A DNA stretch of 64,000 bases, from NCBI RefSeq assembly GCF_025997995.1, contig NZ_AP026683.1, positions 1,364,501-1,428,500 on the forward strand. The letters are read 5' to 3'. The stretch comes from Sediminibacterium sp. TEGAF015 (GTDB lineage Bacteria; Bacteroidota; Bacteroidia; Chitinophagales; Chitinophagaceae). Below are positions 17,062-26,800 of the stretch, one piece after another. Position numbers and translations under genes: made by a program. The notes beneath the pieces are model-generated. The model saw only the letters and a program-made list of their open reading frames with translations, did not search any database and had not been told where the DNA came from. The number at the start of each line of letters is the position of its first letter. The first letter of the stretch is position 1.

Positions 17062-17544
17062 TTATTTCGATTTAAAACTCCAGGTAATATGAAACTCTGC
17101 AACTACTTCCCCTTGTTCATTGGTGCCAATAGAGGTACAAACAATGGTTCTCCCTTCTTTGGTAGCTATAGCTTCATCAATCAGCTGAGCAACTTTTAGG
17201 CCATCATTACAAGTAAAGGAAATAAGGCCAGTTGCTTTTTTAATAAACTTTGCTTCTAATCCAACAACCAGCATACTAACGGGTGGTTTTCTTCGATAGG
17301 TTTGTCCTACAGGAAATAAGCCAGTGCTCATTTCAGCAGCCATTGCCTGTACCGCAAAGTACATCGACTTAAAAGGATTTTGATTAAGCCATCCATGCTT
17401 TACTAATATAACAGTTTGCTTTTCGTCTATATAGCCAACTCTTAACCCTGCAATGAACGCAGCAGGTAATTTAATCAGTTTAAAAAAAGCAAAACGGACT
17501 GGATGGGTAATAATTTTTTTGAAAGCAGGAAACTGAGGATTCAT
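17062..17544 (-). CDS. DUF4442 hotdog-fold thioesterase-like protein
   Basis: 160-residue protein resembling the DUF4442 family, which has a hotdog fold like acyl-CoA thioesterases. The stretch NPFKSMYFAVQAMAAEMSTG around residues 56-75 matches the central hotdog helix region, and it is followed by beta-strand-rich segments with VGLEAKFIKKATG. No clear catalytic Asp or Glu can be assigned by eye. It lies in a co-directional run between the MlaE permease gene (24 nt) and the beta-CASP nuclease (2 nt). A role in lipid or acyl-CoA turnover is inferred only from family. Confidence 0.75.
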   Translation of the reverse strand: MNPQFPAFKKIITHPVRFAFFKLIKLPAAFIAGLRVGYIDEKQTVILVKHGWLNQNPFKSMYFAVQAMAAEMSTGLFPVGQTYRRKPPVSMLVVGLEAKFIKKATGLISFTCNDGLKVAQLIDEAIATKEGRTIVCTSIGTNEQGEVVAEFHITWSFKSK

Positions 17545-17568
17545 CTCTCAATTTAACCATAATTTGGT

Positions 17569-18306
17569 TTATAACAAGAGCGCAGCAAGTAAATAATCCG
17601 CAAGTAAAATCAGGATACAACTTACCACCACTGCACTGGTACTTGCCCTTCCAATTTCTAAAGAACCTCCTTTAACATAATAACCATAATAAGCAGGAAT
17701 ACTGCTGATGATGAATGCGAAAGTATAGGCCTTGTACAAAGCGAAATTGATATTATAGAAATTCAGGTTTTGTCTTAAACCAATATCAAAAGTATCAGGT
17801 GCTAAAATACCCGCCATGGAACCAGCCATTCTTCCTCCCCAAATACCCAATACAGCAGAAATCACAATTAAACAAGGCACCACTATTAGTGCCCCTAAAA
17901 TTTTGGGAAGCACCAGATAAGCCTTGGTATTGATTCCCATGATTTCCAGTGCATCTATCTGTTCTGTTACGCGCATATTTCCCAATTCACTGGCAATTTT
18001 ACTGCCAATAACTCCAGCTAACACAATGCTTAATACGGTAGGCGACAATTCCAGTATCATACTGTCCCGCACAATTTGCGCGATAGTACTTTGAGGAACC
18101 AAAGGACTTACCAGCTGATATGCAGTTTGAATAGTTGTAACTGCTCCGAGAAAAAGGGAAATAATGATAACTATGGGCAATGCACCCATTCCAATTTCAA
18201 CACATTGGTGCATGAATTCTTTCCAGTACATTCTGAAATTTTCCGGCTTGGAAAACATGCCTTTCAGCATTAACAGGAATCTTCCTAAATGTGTGAAAAA
18301 ATTCAT
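17569..18306 (-). CDS. MlaE/YrbE family lipid ABC transporter permease
   Basis: Permease of the MCE-type ABC system that moves phospholipids between the inner and outer membranes. The 245-residue protein has an N-terminal amphipathic segment and about five membrane helices, with ELSPTVLSIVLAGVIGSKIASELG and NMRVTEQIDALEIMGIN, the coupling-helix region typical of the family. A C-terminal GYYVKGGSLEIGRASTSAVV is also characteristic. The matching MlaF-like ATPase gene is not adjacent but at 31005-31781 on the other strand, and no MCE-domain (MlaD) gene is visible in this window. Confidence 0.92.
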   Translation of the reverse strand: MNFFTHLGRFLLMLKGMFSKPENFRMYWKEFMHQCVEIGMGALPIVIIISLFLGAVTTIQTAYQLVSPLVPQSTIAQIVRDSMILELSPTVLSIVLAGVIGSKIASELGNMRVTEQIDALEIMGINTKAYLVLPKILGALIVVPCLIVISAVLGIWGGRMAGSMAGILAPDTFDIGLRQNLNFYNINFALYKAYTFAFIISSIPAYYGYYVKGGSLEIGRASTSAVVVSCILILLADYLLAALLL

Positions 18307-18328
18307 ACGCCAAAAGTATAATTAAACT

Positions 18329-20686
18329 TTAGTTATTAGAGTTCTTGTTTTTTCTTCGGCTCTTCCACCAGGAACTTCTTTTTACTTCTTCTGCAGTATC
18401 TACTCTTGATTTCATCTGAGCATCCACCACAGCCACCAACGCCATATTAATGATGTTTCGTACACTGCTTCCCAATTGCAAAACGTGCACTGGTTTTTTC
18501 AACCCTAATAAGATTGGTCCAATTGCATCCGCACCACCCAATTCCTTCAATAGATTATACGCCACATTTCCTGCGGTTAAATTAGGGAACATCAATACAT
18601 TCACTTCCTGATCCACTAAATCACTAAAAGGATAATTATCCCCTAAGATCTCTTGATTAAATGCCAGGCTACCTTGCATTTCCCCGTCCACAATCAAATT
18701 AGGATCCCGTTGTTTCAAAATACGCGTAGCTTCTGCCACCAGTTTGGCCTCCGGAGAATCACTGCTACCAAAATTGCTATAACTCAACATGGCAATGCGC
18801 GGGGTAAGATTGAAACTTCTTACTTCCTTGGCAACCATTTGGGTAATATCGGCTAATTCTTCTGCAGTAGGATGAAAATTCACCGTAGTATCTGCCAGAA
18901 ACATCGGACCTTTTTTGGTCAGTAATAAATACATACCGGCAATTTTCTTAACGCCGGGTTCTGTTCCTATTATTTGCAGTGCAGGCCTAATGGCTTCTGC
19001 ATAATTCTTAGTTAAACCAGAAAGCATAGCATCCGCATCTCCTGTTTCAACCATCATACAACCAAAGTGATTTCGATCTTTCATCACTTTTAAACTTTCG
19101 TGATGATTGAAGCCCTTTCGTTGACGCTTCTTAAAGAATAGTTCCCCATAGAACTCTCTTTTGTGTTCCATTGCATCGCTTCTTGGATCTACGATAGGAA
19201 TATCCGACAAATCAATACTATTGGATTCTGCAATGCGGTTGATTTTTTCCGGATCACCCAATAAAATAGGATACGCAATGCCTTCATCATAAATGATGGT
19301 AGCTGCTTTAAGTATTTTCAGGTTGTCTGCTTCTGCAAAAACCAATCGTTTAGGATCTCTGCGGGCCTTATTACTTACCACTCTGAATAATTGATTGTCC
19401 AGACCCAATCTCTTATTCAACTCAAGTACATAGGCATCCCAATTCACAATCTTTTTCTGAGCTACTCCACTTTCAATAGCAGCTTTGGCTACTGCCGGAG
19501 CAATTGTACTTAATAAGCGGGGATCCAATGGTTTTGGAATAATATACAATGGACCAAAACTCATGTTGTTTTGATTGTATGCCAGATTCACAATATCAGG
19601 AACAGGTGTTTTGGTTAACTCTGCCAAAGCACGAACCGCAGCCAATTTCATGGCTTCATTAATTTGTGTAGCCCTTACATCCAGTGCTCCACGGAAAATG
19701 TAAGGGAATCCCAATACATTGTTTACTTGATTGGGATAGTCTGACCTGCCCGTTGCCATGATGATATCCTTTCTAACAGCAACTGCATCTTCATACGTAA
19801 TTTCAGGATCAGGATTTGCCATTGCAAAAACAATTGGATTTCTTGCCATCGATTTTACCATATCCTGTGTTACCACATTTCCTACACTCAAACCCAGAAA
19901 TACATCTGCATCTTTCATGGCTTTTGCTAAAGTCCAGTCGTCTCTTTTAACCGCAAACCGCATACGGTCTGGTCCCAGATCTGTTCTTCCTGTATGCAAT
20001 ACACCATCCTTATCAAACACAATAAAATTCTCACATTTTGCACCTAATGCAACATATAAATTAATGCAGGCCATGGCAGCAGCACCTGCTCCATTAATTA
20101 CAAAACGTACCTTATCAATTCTTTTCTTCTGAAGCTCCAATGCATTCAGCATGGCAGCACTGCTGATAATGGCCGTTCCATGCTGATCATCGTGCATCAC
20201 CGGAATTTTCATCTGCTCCTTCAACTGTTGCTCAATGTAAAAGCATTCAGGTGCTTTAATATCTTCCAGATTGATTCCACCAAATGTGGGTTCTAGGGAT
20301 TTAACAATTTGTACAAATTTTTCAGGATCCTTCTCATTTATTTCTATATCAAATACATCTATATCCGCAAAAATTTTAAACAATACCCCTTTTCCTTCCA
20401 TGACAGGCTTACTGGCTTCAGCACCAATATCTCCCAAACCCAATACGGCTGTACCATTGGTAATTACACCCACCAGGTTTCCCTTGGCCGTGTATTTATA
20501 AATGTTTTCTGGATTCTCTTTAATTTCCTTACAAGGTTCTGCTACACCTGGGCTATACGCCAAAGAAAGATCACGCTGCGTCTTTGCTTCCTTGGTAGGC
20601 ACCACTTCAATCTTGCCCGGTCTTCCACTGGCATGATATTCCAACGCCTGCTCTCTTCTTAAATTAGACTGTTTATCTGTAGACAT
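18329..20686 (-). CDS. maeB: NADP-dependent malic enzyme with phosphotransacetylase-like domain
   Basis: Oxidative decarboxylation of malate to pyruvate with NADPH formation. The N-terminal two-thirds (about 1-430) is malic enzyme, with SLAYSPGVAEPC, GNLVGVITNGTAVLGLGDIG, MHDDQHGTAI, and the NAD(P)-binding stretch VINGAGAAAMACINLY. Residues about 445-770 form a phosphate acetyltransferase-type domain with VFAEADNLKILKAA and VMFPNLTAGNVAYNLL, known from the family as regulatory rather than catalytic. The 785-residue length matches MaeB. It is spaced 22-24 nt from its neighbours. mdh lies about 12 kb away in the window, acting on the same metabolite. Confidence 0.95.
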   Translation of the reverse strand: MSTDKQSNLRREQALEYHASGRPGKIEVVPTKEAKTQRDLSLAYSPGVAEPCKEIKENPENIYKYTAKGNLVGVITNGTAVLGLGDIGAEASKPVMEGKGVLFKIFADIDVFDIEINEKDPEKFVQIVKSLEPTFGGINLEDIKAPECFYIEQQLKEQMKIPVMHDDQHGTAIISSAAMLNALELQKKRIDKVRFVINGAGAAAMACINLYVALGAKCENFIVFDKDGVLHTGRTDLGPDRMRFAVKRDDWTLAKAMKDADVFLGLSVGNVVTQDMVKSMARNPIVFAMANPDPEITYEDAVAVRKDIIMATGRSDYPNQVNNVLGFPYIFRGALDVRATQINEAMKLAAVRALAELTKTPVPDIVNLAYNQNNMSFGPLYIIPKPLDPRLLSTIAPAVAKAAIESGVAQKKIVNWDAYVLELNKRLGLDNQLFRVVSNKARRDPKRLVFAEADNLKILKAATIIYDEGIAYPILLGDPEKINRIAESNSIDLSDIPIVDPRSDAMEHKREFYGELFFKKRQRKGFNHHESLKVMKDRNHFGCMMVETGDADAMLSGLTKNYAEAIRPALQIIGTEPGVKKIAGMYLLLTKKGPMFLADTTVNFHPTAEELADITQMVAKEVRSFNLTPRIAMLSYSNFGSSDSPEAKLVAEATRILKQRDPNLIVDGEMQGSLAFNQEILGDNYPFSDLVDQEVNVLMFPNLTAGNVAYNLLKELGGADAIGPILLGLKKPVHVLQLGSSVRNIINMALVAVVDAQMKSRVDTAEEVKRSSWWKSRRKNKNSNN

Positions 20687-20710
20687 AAATTCAATTAATA
20701 ATATTCAAAA

Positions 20711-21889
20711 CTATTTAAGTGCTATTCCTAAATAAGCCATCATACCGGCTCCAATTTCTATAGCTGATTCATCAATATCAAATTTAGGGGTATGCACCTG
20801 ATGAATGATTCCTTTGGATTCATTGCGAACACCTAAACGGAAGAAACATCCCGGAATAACCTGTGTATAATAACCAAAATCTTCTGCCCCCATGCGCAGC
20901 TCTGTTTCTTCTACATTTTTTTGCTCCATAAATTCATTCGCCAATGCCCATGCAGCAGAGGTAAATACAGGATCATTATCAACGGTTGGATACCCAATAT
21001 CTATGTGCAAATCAATTTCTGCACCCATACTCTCGACCAGTCCTACGGCTTGCTTTCTAATTAGTTCGTGTGCTTTGTATCGCCATTCTTCATCCATGGC
21101 TCTGAACGTACCCATTAATTTTACTTCACTTGGAATTACATTGGTTGTATTTCCACCCTGCACTGAACAGATGGACAAAACGGATGGAGAAATAGGGCTA
21201 TTGTTTCTTGAAATAATCTGCTGAAGGGATACAATTAAGTTGGCGGCAATTAAAACGGTATCTGCTGTTAAATGTGGGGCAGCAGCATGCCCTCCTTTAC
21301 TTCTGATGGTAATATAGATTTCATCGGCACTGGCCATTACCCTACCCTTACGAAAACTAAGCTTCCCAACATCCAATCCAGGATGAACATGTAAAGCAAC
21401 AATTCCACTTGGCCGGGGATTTTCCAACACGCCTTCCTTAATCATATAACTAGCCCCACCCGGATTTCTTTCTTCACCCGGTTGAAAAATTAATTGGATG
21501 GTGCCCTCCCATTCTTCTTTCAGGTGTTGTAAAATTTTGGCTGCACCCAATAAAACGGTGGTATGCACATCATGCCCACAGGCATGCATGACACCATTGT
21601 TAACAGACCGATAAGGCACATCATTTTCTTCCAGAATCGGCAGCGCGTCCATATCGGCCCTAAGGGCAATCACTTTTGAATCTGGATTTTTACCCTTTAT
21701 GGTAGCCAATATGCCGGTAGATGCTTTTATTTCGAAAGGAATTCCCAACGCACTAAGTTGTTGCTGAACATACTGAGATGTGGCAAATTCCTGATAACTC
21801 AATTCTGGATTGGCATGCAGATGTCTACGTATATCAATCAACGCAGGAGCAAAATCTTTAGCCAATATTTTTATTTTCTCTTTTAGCAT
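20711..21889 (-). CDS. M20 family amidohydrolase
   Basis: Metal-dependent amidohydrolase of the M20D group (hippurate hydrolase, IAA-amino acid hydrolase or N-acyl-L-amino acid amidohydrolase types). It is 392 residues long with no signal peptide. The metal-binding motif HACGHDVHTTVLLGAA is near residues 102-117, followed by FQPGEERNPGGA and, near the end, MGAEDFGYY. The dimerisation domain lies around residues 185-300. The substrate cannot be assigned. It is co-directional between maeB (24 nt) and the SPOR protein gene (13 nt). Confidence 0.9.
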   Translation of the reverse strand: MLKEKIKILAKDFAPALIDIRRHLHANPELSYQEFATSQYVQQQLSALGIPFEIKASTGILATIKGKNPDSKVIALRADMDALPILEENDVPYRSVNNGVMHACGHDVHTTVLLGAAKILQHLKEEWEGTIQLIFQPGEERNPGGASYMIKEGVLENPRPSGIVALHVHPGLDVGKLSFRKGRVMASADEIYITIRSKGGHAAAPHLTADTVLIAANLIVSLQQIISRNNSPISPSVLSICSVQGGNTTNVIPSEVKLMGTFRAMDEEWRYKAHELIRKQAVGLVESMGAEIDLHIDIGYPTVDNDPVFTSAAWALANEFMEQKNVEETELRMGAEDFGYYTQVIPGCFFRLGVRNESKGIIHQVHTPKFDIDESAIEIGAGMMAYLGIALK

Positions 21890-21902
21890 GTATGGCGCTT
21901 AA

Positions 21903-22334
21903 CTAAAATAATTCTTCTTCTACTGGTGTATATTCAATCGTGTCCTCAACAATATAAATTCCTTTAGGAAAAAACTTACTGATTTGTGCCCTGAACTTTT
22001 CGGCATCATCTCTTTTCAGAAAGTTACCCAGTCTAACTTTAAAATTGGGTGACTGAAAAAGCGTATAGGTTTTCTGATCAGGAAAACGGTTTAATAGTTC
22101 CGTTTTCATCTGAGTTGCATCGTCTCTTCTGGGTGTACTAATCATTTGCAAACGAAACCCCTTGTACAATCCGGCACTTGTCATCATAGCCGAACGTTTA
22201 TTAGCCTGAGCCTGCTTTTGTACCAGCATATCCAGACGGGAATCTTTCTGCACAATCACGGTATCAACCGAATTAGCCAGTCCTTTACAAAGGAAGCCAA
22301 TACTGGTAAGTACTATGAGTAAAATAGGTTTCAT
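21903..22334 (-). CDS. Small exported SPOR-domain protein
   Basis: 143-residue protein with a signal peptide (about 1-20). Residues about 58-135 resemble a SPOR domain, the peptidoglycan-binding module: GFRLQMISTPRRDDATQMK, then YTLFQSPNFKVRLGNF and the helix DAEKFRAQISKFFP. SPOR domains bind denuded glycan strands at septa. The N-terminal part after the signal is charged with no other domain. It sits between deoC and the M20 gene with short gaps. Assignment is by motif pattern. Confidence 0.75.
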   Translation of the reverse strand: MKPILLIVLTSIGFLCKGLANSVDTVIVQKDSRLDMLVQKQAQANKRSAMMTSAGLYKGFRLQMISTPRRDDATQMKTELLNRFPDQKTYTLFQSPNFKVRLGNFLKRDDAEKFRAQISKFFPKGIYIVEDTIEYTPVEEELF

Positions 22335-22349
22335 TGAATAAATATACGG

Positions 22350-23024
22350 TTAATATCCAGCGGGTTGCTGATTAGGTTCCCCATTTACAATAGCTACGCT
22401 GGCACTGCATCCCAGCCTGGTAGCCCCGGCAGCCACTAGTTCTGCGGCAAATGCATAATCCCTGATGCCTCCCGAAGCTTTAATTTGAACTGCTTCCGGC
22501 AAATGTAGACGGAATAATTTAACCGCTTCAATTGTTGCCCCTTTTTCTGCATAACCCGTGGAAGTTTTTAAATAATCAATGCCTGCTACCCCATATAACT
22601 CGCAGCACTTGATAATCTCCTCATTGGTGAGTATGCCGCTTTCAATAATGATTTTGATGGTTTTGTTTTTCGATTTCACTACTGGCATGATATGATTCAG
22701 TTCATTGGCCAGGTATACCCAGTCTCCATTTTTGATGGCACTAATATTAGCCACTACATCCAGCTCATCTACCCCATCAACCATGGCCAATACAATTTCG
22801 GCAAGCTTTGCTTCCACTGCAGAATATCCGAATGGGAAGCCAATAACCGTAGCCACTTTTACATGGGAACCGTCTAGAAATACTTTGGCAGTTTTTACAA
22901 AATTCGGGGGAACACAAACTGCAGCAAAACCATATTGTCTGGCTTCAGCACACAATTTTTCTATATCCGCAATTAAAGTGGTTGGCTTTAAAATGGTATG
23001 ATCAATATAGGGGGCTAAATGCAT
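22350..23024 (-). CDS. deoC: Deoxyribose-phosphate aldolase
   Basis: Class I aldolase that splits 2-deoxyribose-5-phosphate into glyceraldehyde-3-phosphate and acetaldehyde in deoxynucleoside catabolism. Schiff-base Lys153 is in YLKTSTG, the second active-site Lys182 in IKASGGIR, and Asp89 in ELDVVAN. Length 224 aa is normal. It is the first gene of the long minus-strand run. Its ATG is 16 nt from an exact TANNTTTG element on the minus strand, and a TACCGT/ACGGTA inverted repeat lies just upstream, where a repressor could act. Confidence 0.96.
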   Translation of the reverse strand: MHLAPYIDHTILKPTTLIADIEKLCAEARQYGFAAVCVPPNFVKTAKVFLDGSHVKVATVIGFPFGYSAVEAKLAEIVLAMVDGVDELDVVANISAIKNGDWVYLANELNHIMPVVKSKNKTIKIIIESGILTNEEIIKCCELYGVAGIDYLKTSTGYAEKGATIEAVKLFRLHLPEAVQIKASGGIRDYAFAAELVAAGATRLGCSASVAIVNGEPNQQPAGY

Positions 23025-23039
23025 GCAGTTTTATTTTGG

Positions 23040-23068
23040 CAAAGATAATAAATACCGTCACTACGGTA
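23040..23068 (-). promoter_or_regulatory. deoC promoter -7 element with operator-like inverted repeat
   Basis: On the minus strand TATCTTTG (23047-23040) matches TANNTTTG exactly. No TTTG -33 is present; instead the perfect inverted repeat TACCGTCACTACGGTA (23053-23068) covers the region between -13 and about -35. This arrangement is typical of a regulated promoter where a dimeric factor binds the spacer. The factor is not identified. Confidence 0.5.
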
Positions 23069-23115
23069 TAGGAGCGTCTGTTAAAAAAACATTCATTCGC
23101 ATAAAATACACAACA

Positions 23116-23787
23116 ATGAATAAGTACTTATTAACCATCTGTTTTATGGCTAGTTTATTTACTGCCAATGCACAACAAGGCATGAAACCCAGATTGGGCA
23201 TTTATCTGGGCATTGCCAGTCCCAAAGCCACAGAAGTGTTTGGACAATTTTATAAAACAAAGGGACTGCAACCCAGATTAACCGCTGAATACAATTTTAT
23301 CAACTTGGGTTACACTAAAAAAATGTTTGTAAAAGTGGCTGCCATCGCAGGATTAGAACCTCAAAATTTCTTGAATAAAACCACTTATTTAACCAATGTA
23401 ACTATGACGCAAAAACCATTGGGTGCAAGAATATATCCGTTTGCATTCAAAGAAGGTTTTGATCCCGACAAACAAAAAGAAGTATTCAAAAATGCAGGAT
23501 TTACCAACTTATTCGTCATTGCAGGAACCTGGGCAATTAGCGGCTTATATGTAGAAGGCGGTATATCTCCAGGAGTAAAGTTGAAAGAAGAAGGATACGC
23601 AGATGTAACTCGCTCTCCACAATTCTTTGGTTATGGAATTTCATTTGTTGACTTCGGAGATGAGTCCAATAAAATGAAATTCAAATTTAACATTGGCACC
23701 CGTAATTACACTTGGACCAATGCAAGCAATACCACTTCTCAAATCAAGTCCTTCTGCATGGATTTTGGACTGGCTTTCAAATTGTAA
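23116..23787 (+). CDS. Exported protein of unknown function, probable outer-membrane barrel
   Basis: I do not recognise a characterised family. The frame is open from 23023, but the ATG at 23116 gives a clear signal peptide (MNKYLLTICFMASLFTANAQ), so I choose it; the product is then 223 aa. The mature part alternates hydrophobic and polar residues in beta-strand style, with an aromatic final residue pattern (FCMDFGLAFKL) like outer-membrane barrels. It is divergent from deoC and ends in a good bidirectional terminator shared with secA. Confidence 0.7.
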   Translation: MNKYLLTICFMASLFTANAQQGMKPRLGIYLGIASPKATEVFGQFYKTKGLQPRLTAEYNFINLGYTKKMFVKVAAIAGLEPQNFLNKTTYLTNVTMTQKPLGARIYPFAFKEGFDPDKQKEVFKNAGFTNLFVIAGTWAISGLYVEGGISPGVKLKEEGYADVTRSPQFFGYGISFVDFGDESNKMKFKFNIGTRNYTWTNASNTTSQIKSFCMDFGLAFKL

Positions 23788-23794
23788 ATTCAAT

Positions 23795-23827
23795 AAAAAA
23801 ACCGATGAAATAATCATCGGTTTTTTT
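23795..23827. terminator. Bidirectional intrinsic terminator
   Basis: Perfect 8-bp stem ACCGATGA/TCATCGGT (23801-23808 and 23814-23821) with a 5-nt loop, flanked by an A-run on the left and a T-run on the right. It can end both the exported-protein gene (+) and secA (-). Confidence 0.85.
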
Positions 23828-23849
23828 ATATCCTGAGGAGGTTACATAA

Positions 23850-26800
23850 TTAAGCATCCTTTCCATGACAAGACTTGAACTTCTTGCCGCTTCCACAAGG
23901 ACAAGGGTCGTTTCTGCCAATCTTTGGTCCTACTTTAACAGGTTCCTGTTTTACAGGAGTTGGATCATAGTAATCATTTTCATTAGCACCATACTCCTGG
24001 CCAGCAGCATCCACCTGATCTTTGTTGGCACTCAACTTACTCATATCCGTTTTTTCTTGACGACCTTCCTGTAATGCATCTCCGTTTGCCAGTGGAATAG
24101 ATGCATGACAAATAAACTGAACAATTTCTCTGTTCACTTCATTGTCCATTTTGCGGAAGAGTTCAAATGCTTCCATTTTATAAATCACCAGTGGATCTTT
24201 CTGTTCGTAAGTGGCCGTTTGCACACTTTGCTTTAAATCGTCCATGGCGCGCAAATGCTCTTTCCATGCATTGTCAATAAAGGCAAGTGTTACAGTTCTT
24301 TCCAAGGCATTCAACAATTCAGCTCCATTGGTCTTCAATGTTTTTTCCATATTGGCCAATGCCTGAACCTGACGTTTGCCATCTGTGAAAGGAACAATTA
24401 CATTATCAATATGTGCACCCTGTTCCAACTGAATATTTTTAAACACAGGAACTGCCTGAGCCATCATATCCTGCTTACGCTTCTCGTATTGAGATACGGC
24501 TTCTGTATATAATTTTTCTGCTACGTCCTGCTGGCTACCTCTGTTAAATTCATCTTCTGTGATAGCTGTATCAATTCCGAAATGGAGAATAGCGGCTAAC
24601 TTGAATTGTTCAAAATCGTTCTGGTCTCTGAAGTTTACTACCAGCGATTCTGCCACTGCATACATAGCATTGTCCAAATCCAGGGCTAGTCTTTCTCCAA
24701 AAAGAGCGTGATTACGTTTGGTGTAAATAACCGTCCGCTGCTTATTCATCACATCATCGTACTCCAGCAAACGCTTACGGATACCAAAGTTGTTTTCTTC
24801 AACTTTTCTTTGAGCTCTCTCAATAGACTTGGTAATCATACCGGCCTGAATTACTTCACCTTCTTTATAACCGGCAAAGTCCATCACTTTGGCAATTCTT
24901 TCACTACCAAACATGCGCATCAAATCATCTTCCAGAGAAACAAAGAACAGAGAAGAACCCGGATCACCTTGGCGACCCGCACGACCTCTTAGCTGTCGGT
25001 CTACTCTTCTAGACTCGTGTCTTTCTGTACCCAATATGGCTAAACCACCGGCATCCTTCACCCCAGGTCCTAATTTAATATCGGTACCTCTACCTGCCAT
25101 GTTGGTGGCAATGGTAACAGCTCCGGCCAAACCAGCTTCTGCAACAATCTGCGCTTCACGAGAGTGTTGCTTTGCGTTCAACACATTGTGAGGGATTTGT
25201 TTCTGACGCAACATTCTGCTTAGTAACTCACTCACTTCAACAGAAGTGGTACCAACCAGAACCGGACGACCGGCTTCGCGCAGGGTTACAATCTCGTCTA
25301 TCACCGCACCAAACTTCTCACGCTTGGTCTTAAAAATTTTATCTTCTTCGTCTTTTCTGATTGCAGGCACATTGGTTGGAATGCTCACTACATCCAGCTT
25401 GTAGATATCCCATAATTCAGCAGCTTCGGTTTCAGCCGTACCGGTCATACCAGCCAATTTGTGGTACATTCTGAAATAGTTCTGTAAAGTAACCGTTGCA
25501 TAGGTTTGTGTAGCTGCTTCAATCTTTACATTTTCCTTAGCTTCAATTGCCTGATGCAAACCATCGGAATATCTTCTGCCATCTAGGATACGTCCTGTTT
25601 GTTCGTCTACAATTTTTACTGCACCATCCAACACAACATATTCAACATCCTTGTCAAATAAAGTATAGGCTTTCAGCAATTGCTGAACGGTATGAATACG
25701 ATCTGCTTTTACAGAATACTCATTAATCAATTGCTCTTTACTAGCCAATTTTTGTTCAGCTGGTAAAGCGGCATTATTGTCAATGGCAGCCAACCCTAAA
25801 CTGATATCTGGCAGTACAAAGAAATTAGGGTCTTCTCCCTGACCTGTAATCAATTGAATTCCCTTATCAGTCAACTCAACAGAGTTGTTTTTCTCATCAA
25901 TATAGAAGTATAGTTCTTCATCTGCCTTAGGCATTTCGCGCTGCTGATCAGCCAGATAATAATTCTCTGCCTTTTGCAATTTCACTCGATTGCCGGGCTC
26001 ACTCAAAAACTTTATCAATGCACTATTCTTAGGCAAACCACGATGTGCCCTGAACAAAGCCAAACCACCATCTTTAGGATCATCATTCCCTTCTGCGAAT
26101 TTTTTCTTGGCTTCTGTTAAAAATTGTAGGGTCGCTTTTTTCTGTGCTTCTACCAGTTTTTCAATTCTTGGTTTCAAAGCAAAAAACTGTTGTTCTCCTG
26201 TCTGGTATCCAATTGGTCCAGAAATAATTAGCGGCGTTCTGGCATCGTCAATCAAAACAGAGTCAACCTCATCCACCATGGCAAAATGGTGTTTGCGTTG
26301 TACCATTTCTTCAGGACTATGCACCATATTATCACGGAGGTAGTCAAAGCCAAATTCGTTATTGGTACCATAAGTGATATCTGCCAGATAGGCTTTTCTT
26401 CTGGCTTCACTATTGGGCTCATGTTTATCAATACAATCAACCGTTAAACCCAACCACTCAAACAAAGTACCATTCCATTCGCTGTCTCGTTTGGCCAGAT
26501 AATCGTTCACCGTAACTACGTGAACACCTTCCCCAGCCAACGCATTTAAATAAGCTGGCAAAGTAGACACCAGTGTTTTACCCTCACCCGTTGCCATTTC
26601 AGCAATTTTTCCTGAATGCAAAACAGAGCCCCCAATCAATTGCACATCGTAATGCACCATGTTCCAGGTAACTTTGGCTCCAGCTGCTGTCCATGAATTA
26701 TTGAAAACCGATTCGTTTCCACGAATGGTTACATAATCTTTTTTAACACTCAATTCTCTGTCAAGTGAAGTGGCAGTAGATACCAGCTCTTCATTTTCTT

